Assembly (NCBI GenBank): GCA_050258555.1
Contig: JBLMZA010000031.1
Location: 1 to 64,000, forward strand
DNA from: CAISDA01 sp050258555
GTDB lineage: Bacteria > Bacteroidota > Ignavibacteria > UBA10030 > UBA8401
Reading direction: 5' to 3'
Length of the DNA: 64,000 nt
Below the pieces are notes generated by a model, which was not told the DNA's origin, made no database searches, and worked only from the letters and a program-made list of their open reading frames with translations. Of the stretch, positions 61,966-64,000 are shown in pieces (position 1 is the stretch's first letter; every line of letters starts with the position of its first letter). Both the position numbers and the translations under genes were made by a program.

Positions 61966-64000
61966 TGAACATTCCTGCGCGTCTCCGGAATCGCTGGAAG
62001 CAGTGTGCGGTCGGCGCCGCCTTCGGCATGCTCGCCGTCGGCATCACGCTGGCCGTCTTCCAGTTTTCGTTCCTCCATGTGCTCGAGCTGAAATCGTATG
62101 ATGCGATGATGCGCCTTCGCGGTCCGCGTCCGTCGAGGGTGCCGATCGTTGTCGTTGCGATCGACGAGCAGACCATCCGCACCTATCCCTACCCGATAGA
62201 CCGCGCCAAGCTCGGCTCCGTGCTGGGGATTGCCGCGCAGAACGGCGCCGTCGTCATCGGCGTCGACGAGCTGCTCACGCGCAGCCGCACAGACGGCGGC
62301 TCATCGGAGCAGGACCGTCTGCTGCTCGGAATATCGTCGCTTCTTCCGAATGTCTATCATGTCATCGGACCGTTTGTGCCGAGCGACGGCATCGCCGGCA
62401 CGTCGAAGGAACTCGATATCGATCCCGAAGCGTATCGCACGCTCCACCGGCATGCCATCGCCAAAAGCACGATCGAGGTGCCGTTCCCGCGGGCGCTCTA
62501 CATCGATGAGCGTCCGTTCGATTCGCTGGCGGCGCTTTCGGCGGGCATCGGACACATCCTCTTGCGGCCCGACACGACCGACGGCGTGATCCGGTCGATG
62601 CCGTTCTTCGTCGAGTATGCGGGGGAGTATTATCCGGCGCTTGGTGCGGCGCTTGCCTTCGCGTATCTGCATGAGGATATGCACACGGGGATCATCCGTC
62701 CTTCCGGCGGCGGATATGCGGTCCGTTTCGACTGGACGACGATTCCCCTCACCGAGAAAGGCGACCTGCTCATCGACTTCAGGGGCCGGAACACAGATTT
62801 TTCCGTCATCTCGTTTTCGGATGTGATCGATGCGTACGTGCGGAACGATTCCGCGCGTTTGTCGATCTTCAAGATGGCGATCGTCATCGTGGGCGCCACG
62901 GCGCGCGCCATCGGCGACCATAATGCCACGCCGATCGCCGATATTTCTCCGAACTGCTTCGTGCATGCGAGCGTGGCCGATCAGATCGTCTCGGGGCGCT
63001 TCATCCGGCAGATTTCCACCGAAGCGTATATCGCCATCCTCGCCGTGCTCTGCCTCGCGCTCGGCATCCTGACGCAGATCGTGCAGGCGCGGTGGAGCCT
63101 CGTCTGGGCCGCGGCGGCCGTGCTCTTGTATCCGGCCGGCGCCTTCTTTGTCTTCAGCAGGTGGGAAGTGGTGATTCCGGCGGCGGGTCCGCTCATCGCG
63201 CTGGCGCTCTGCTATGCCATCGGGATGAGTTACAGCTCGTCCGAAGAGCGCAAGCGCAAGTCGGAGATCAAGGAAATGTTCCAGAAATACGTCGATGCCT
63301 CGATTGTCGAGCATCTGATCGAGGATCCGACGCTTCTGAAACTGGGCGGCGACGAAAGGGAAGTCACGACGATGTTCGCCGATGTGCAGGGGTTCACGCG
63401 CCTTGCCGAGCAGCTCGATCCGCAGAAGACGGTGGGCATCCTCAATGAATATTTCACCGACATTTCGCATTTCGTGCTCGAGCATCGCGGCACGCTCGAC
63501 AAATACATCGGCGATGCGGTGATGGCTTTCTGGGGCGCGCCCCTGGACGATCCCGATCATGCGCTCAATGCCTGCACGGCCGCGCTGGCGATGCAGCGCT
63601 TCATCGGCGCCGAGTATCATCTGCACGGAAGGTTCGACGGACAGATCATCCGCCAGCGCATCGGGCTCAACACCGGCCGGGCGGTGGTGGGGAATATGGG
63701 CTCGAACGCGAAATTCAACTATACGGCCATCGGCGATTCGGTCAACCTTGCCTCGCGCCTGAGCGGCGTGAACAAGGAATACGGCACGACGCTCCTGATG
63801 ACCGAGTACACCCATGCCCGCGTCGCACCGCACGTGGTGGCGCGCGAAATCGACCATGTGCTGGTGCTGGGCAAGACGACGCCCGTCACGATGTACGAAC
63901 TGCTCGGGCTGGCATCCGATCCCCAGCCGGATGAATTCAAGCGGCGGCTCGAGGCATATGAGCTCGGACTGGCTGCCTACAAGTGCCGGCAGTGGGAGCG
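61965..64000 (+). CDS. CHASE2-domain class III nucleotide cyclase, 3' end outside the window
   Basis: The frame opens at ATG 61965, one base into the stop of the previous gene, and is still open at the window edge (678 codons seen). It has an N-terminal membrane segment, a CHASE2 sensor domain outside the membrane (about 35-350: LKSYDAMMRLRGPRP, IVVVAIDEQTIRTYPYPIDR), three membrane segments (about 355-420), and a class III cyclase (about 430-630) with metal Asp residues in VTTMFADVQGFTRL and LDKYIGDAVMAFWGAP and IGDSVNLASRL. It should make cAMP or cGMP in response to an envelope signal. Confidence 0.9.
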   Translation, partial: MNIPARLRNRWKQCAVGAAFGMLAVGITLAVFQFSFLHVLELKSYDAMMRLRGPRPSRVPIVVVAIDEQTIRTYPYPIDRAKLGSVLGIAAQNGAVVIGVDELLTRSRTDGGSSEQDRLLLGISSLLPNVYHVIGPFVPSDGIAGTSKELDIDPEAYRTLHRHAIAKSTIEVPFPRALYIDERPFDSLAALSAGIGHILLRPDTTDGVIRSMPFFVEYAGEYYPALGAALAFAYLHEDMHTGIIRPSGGGYAVRFDWTTIPLTEKGDLLIDFRGRNTDFSVISFSDVIDAYVRNDSARLSIFKMAIVIVGATARAIGDHNATPIADISPNCFVHASVADQIVSGRFIRQISTEAYIAILAVLCLALGILTQIVQARWSLVWAAAAVLLYPAGAFFVFSRWEVVIPAAGPLIALALCYAIGMSYSSSEERKRKSEIKEMFQKYVDASIVEHLIEDPTLLKLGGDEREVTTMFADVQGFTRLAEQLDPQKTVGILNEYFTDISHFVLEHRGTLDKYIGDAVMAFWGAPLDDPDHALNACTAALAMQRFIGAEYHLHGRFDGQIIRQRIGLNTGRAVVGNMGSNAKFNYTAIGDSVNLASRLSGVNKEYGTTLLMTEYTHARVAPHVVAREIDHVLVLGKTTPVTMYELLGLASDPQPDEFKRRLEAYELGLAAYKCRQWE

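Noticed and set aside
62301..63857. 518-codon ORF on the minus strand
   Set aside because: Antisense to the CHASE2 cyclase, which has clear motifs; the minus frame has none.

Overview
This window is a chromosomal segment of an uncultured-type bacterium of the Bacteroidota/Chlorobi (FCB) lineage, most like Ignavibacteria or Kapabacteria. Three large secreted proteins end in the Por/type IX secretion sorting domain with a QNYPNP(F/W)NP core (M64 peptidase, phosphodiester glycosidase, propeller protein). One promoter fits the Bacteroidota TTG-N21-TAnnTTTG form, although several others look like ordinary sigma-70 sites and many genes have good Shine-Dalgarno sequences. Placement is an inference from gene content; there is no rRNA here. 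Both ends of the window cut a gene.

Layout. 0-4.8 kb: end of an outer-membrane protein gene, a DUF2383 four-helix protein with a possible leader ORF, a DUF2975 tandem pair with an XRE regulator, and a TPR protein. 4.8-6.7 kb: an arsR gene scrap, then a DUF438/hemerythrin/PAS protein coupled to a DUF1858-DUF2249 protein. 6.75-12 kb: an arsenic locus made of two convergent units, arsR1-arsM (+) and arsR2-thioredoxin-like-acr3-permease-thioredoxin-ccdA (-), each with its own palindromic operator over the promoter. 12-28 kb: housekeeping and transport (MFS, L,D-transpeptidase, pyruvate kinase, alpha-glucan phosphorylase, add-sixA, SulP transporter, DNA polymerase I, EamA and APC transporters, OmpA-like lipoprotein). 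28-32 kb: class-V aminotransferase fold enzyme, M64 peptidase pair, tRNA-Phe. 32-45 kb: signalling and TPR genes, including a HisKA-REC-degenerate HD-GYP protein with no ATPase domain, a FlgO-like protein, GH20 hexosaminidase, a twin-array TPR protein, a NarL-type two-component pair, and a cyanophycin-synthetase-N-like/REC fusion. 45-52.3 kb: a minus-strand run of phosphodiester glycosidase, dprA, GHL10-like hydrolase and phosphohexomutase. 53-64 kb: a six-gene plus-strand operon that I regard as the best candidate for an undescribed system: TPR/FlgO-like lipoprotein, sorted beta-propeller protein, barrel-like protein, small FlgO-like protein, FlgO-like/transglutaminase/TPR protein, and a CHASE2 adenylate/guanylate cyclase.

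How it fits together. The arsenic locus combines methylation (ArsM), arsenite export (Acr3), a second permease of the ArsP type, and a periplasmic thiol-redox relay (CcdA, thioredoxin). The 53-64 kb operon would place a sensor cyclase together with secreted and envelope proteins that share a FlgO/CsgG-like fold; its job is not known. No mobile element, integrase, CRISPR array or rRNA operon was seen.
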